Positions 6,621-6,830 of a stretch of 6,830 nt of DNA are shown in pieces (within the stretch, counting starts at the first letter, position 1; each line of letters opens with the position of its first letter). Below the pieces are notes generated by a model, which had not been told where the DNA came from, made no database searches, and was given only the letters and a program-made list of their open reading frames with translations. The DNA is from Aquifex aeolicus (GTDB taxonomy: Bacteria > Aquificota > Aquificia > Aquificales > Aquificaceae). The stretch is from contig DQTK01000009.1 in the NCBI GenBank assembly GCA_015662815.1, positions 1-6,830 on the forward strand. The letters are read 5' to 3'. The translations under genes were made by a program, and so were the position numbers.

Positions 6621-6830
6621 TTAACTTGGCTCAGGAATGGAGAAGATGGCTGAAACTAGGAAAAAGTTGTGAAAGAAGCTCTATCCTTTTCTCCATTAAT
6701 TCCGCATTGAGGTTATCAATTCCTGTGATATTTTCGGTAGGTCTTGAAAAACTCTGAGTGAGGGCTACAATATTGTAATTTTTTTTCTTTTTGAGAACAA
6801 CTTGAAAATAGAACTATTAGAAAAATCCAG
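6621..6830 (-). pseudogene. Decayed lipoprotein / ABC-transporter substrate-binding protein (PF04392-like) remnant, partial
   Basis: Read from the window edge leftward, one minus frame (from 6829) encodes WIFLIVLFSSCSQKEKK, a lipoprotein signal-peptide core with a Cys (codon 6799-6797) in a lipobox-like SSC context. The initiator Met would lie just outside the window. At a run of eight A (6786-6779 on the minus strand) a +1 change of frame leads into NIVALTQSFSRPTENITG, then IDNLNAELMEKRIELL and SQLFP, ending at TGA (6633-6631). That part closely follows the middle of ABC_sub_bind proteins (S-x-x-RPGGNITG...L..EL..KRLELL.ELVP). One fewer A in the run would join signal and body in one frame. 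The region expected between signal peptide and this segment is missing (well over 100 residues in intact proteins). Past the P of SQLFP, another frame gives AIFSIPEPS ending at 6621, resembling the next conserved strand, so a second frame break is likely. Probably non-functional; the family call is by eye. Confidence 0.6.

Noticed and set aside
6766..6777. Perfect 12-nt palindrome TACAATATTGTA followed by a T-rich tract on the plus strand
   Set aside because: The stem is nearly all A-T and has no loop, so it is a poor terminator. It sits inside the decayed gene with no nearby plus-strand gene. An operator role cannot be supported.

Overview
The window reads as ordinary, tightly packed chromosome from a Gram-negative, probably thermophilic bacterium, most likely Aquifex aeolicus or a close relative. 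This rests on moderate-to-low GC, Lys/Glu-rich proteins with almost no intergenic space, an inner-membrane-anchored PpiD/SurA-type protein (implying a periplasm), a fumarate reductase/succinate dehydrogenase flavoprotein next to purB, and a gene order I associate with Aquifex. The organism call is partly recall and was not checked by a search.

Layout. The plus strand (1-3476) carries the 3' part of a mannose-1-phosphate guanylyltransferase gene (xanB/manC type; its 5' end lies before the window). It is followed by an overlapping gene for a DUF309-domain protein, a tRNA with anticodon CAT, and a membrane-anchored SurA/PpiD-like protein. The minus strand (6524-3473) carries purB (adenylosuccinate lyase) and, 22 nt downstream, frdA/sdhA (flavoprotein subunit). 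The two blocks meet tail to tail with a 4-nt overlap of stop codons. The last ~300 nt (6525-6830) hold no intact gene. On the minus strand they contain a decayed lipoprotein/ABC-transporter substrate-binding protein gene, broken by frame changes, then about 100 nt of purB leader.

How the genes work together. The DUF309 gene starts inside xanB and has a good ribosome binding site, so these two are probably co-transcribed. The tRNA begins inside the last codons of the DUF309 gene, and that gene's TAG stop is made of tRNA nucleotides 8-10. A near-consensus promoter (TTGGCA, 17-nt spacer, TATAAT) lies in the 3' end of the DUF309 gene and would start transcription a few nucleotides before the tRNA. 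The tRNA and the downstream PpiD-like gene may therefore form their own transcript. On the other strand, PurB releases fumarate and FrdA interconverts fumarate and succinate, so the pair shares a metabolite.

Most notable: the tRNA/CDS/promoter overlap, the apparent loss of metal-ligand residues in the phosphomannose-isomerase-like cupin of the first gene, and the unannotated pseudogene at the right edge. I see no CRISPR array, mobile element or defence system, and nothing that amounts to a new multi-gene system.
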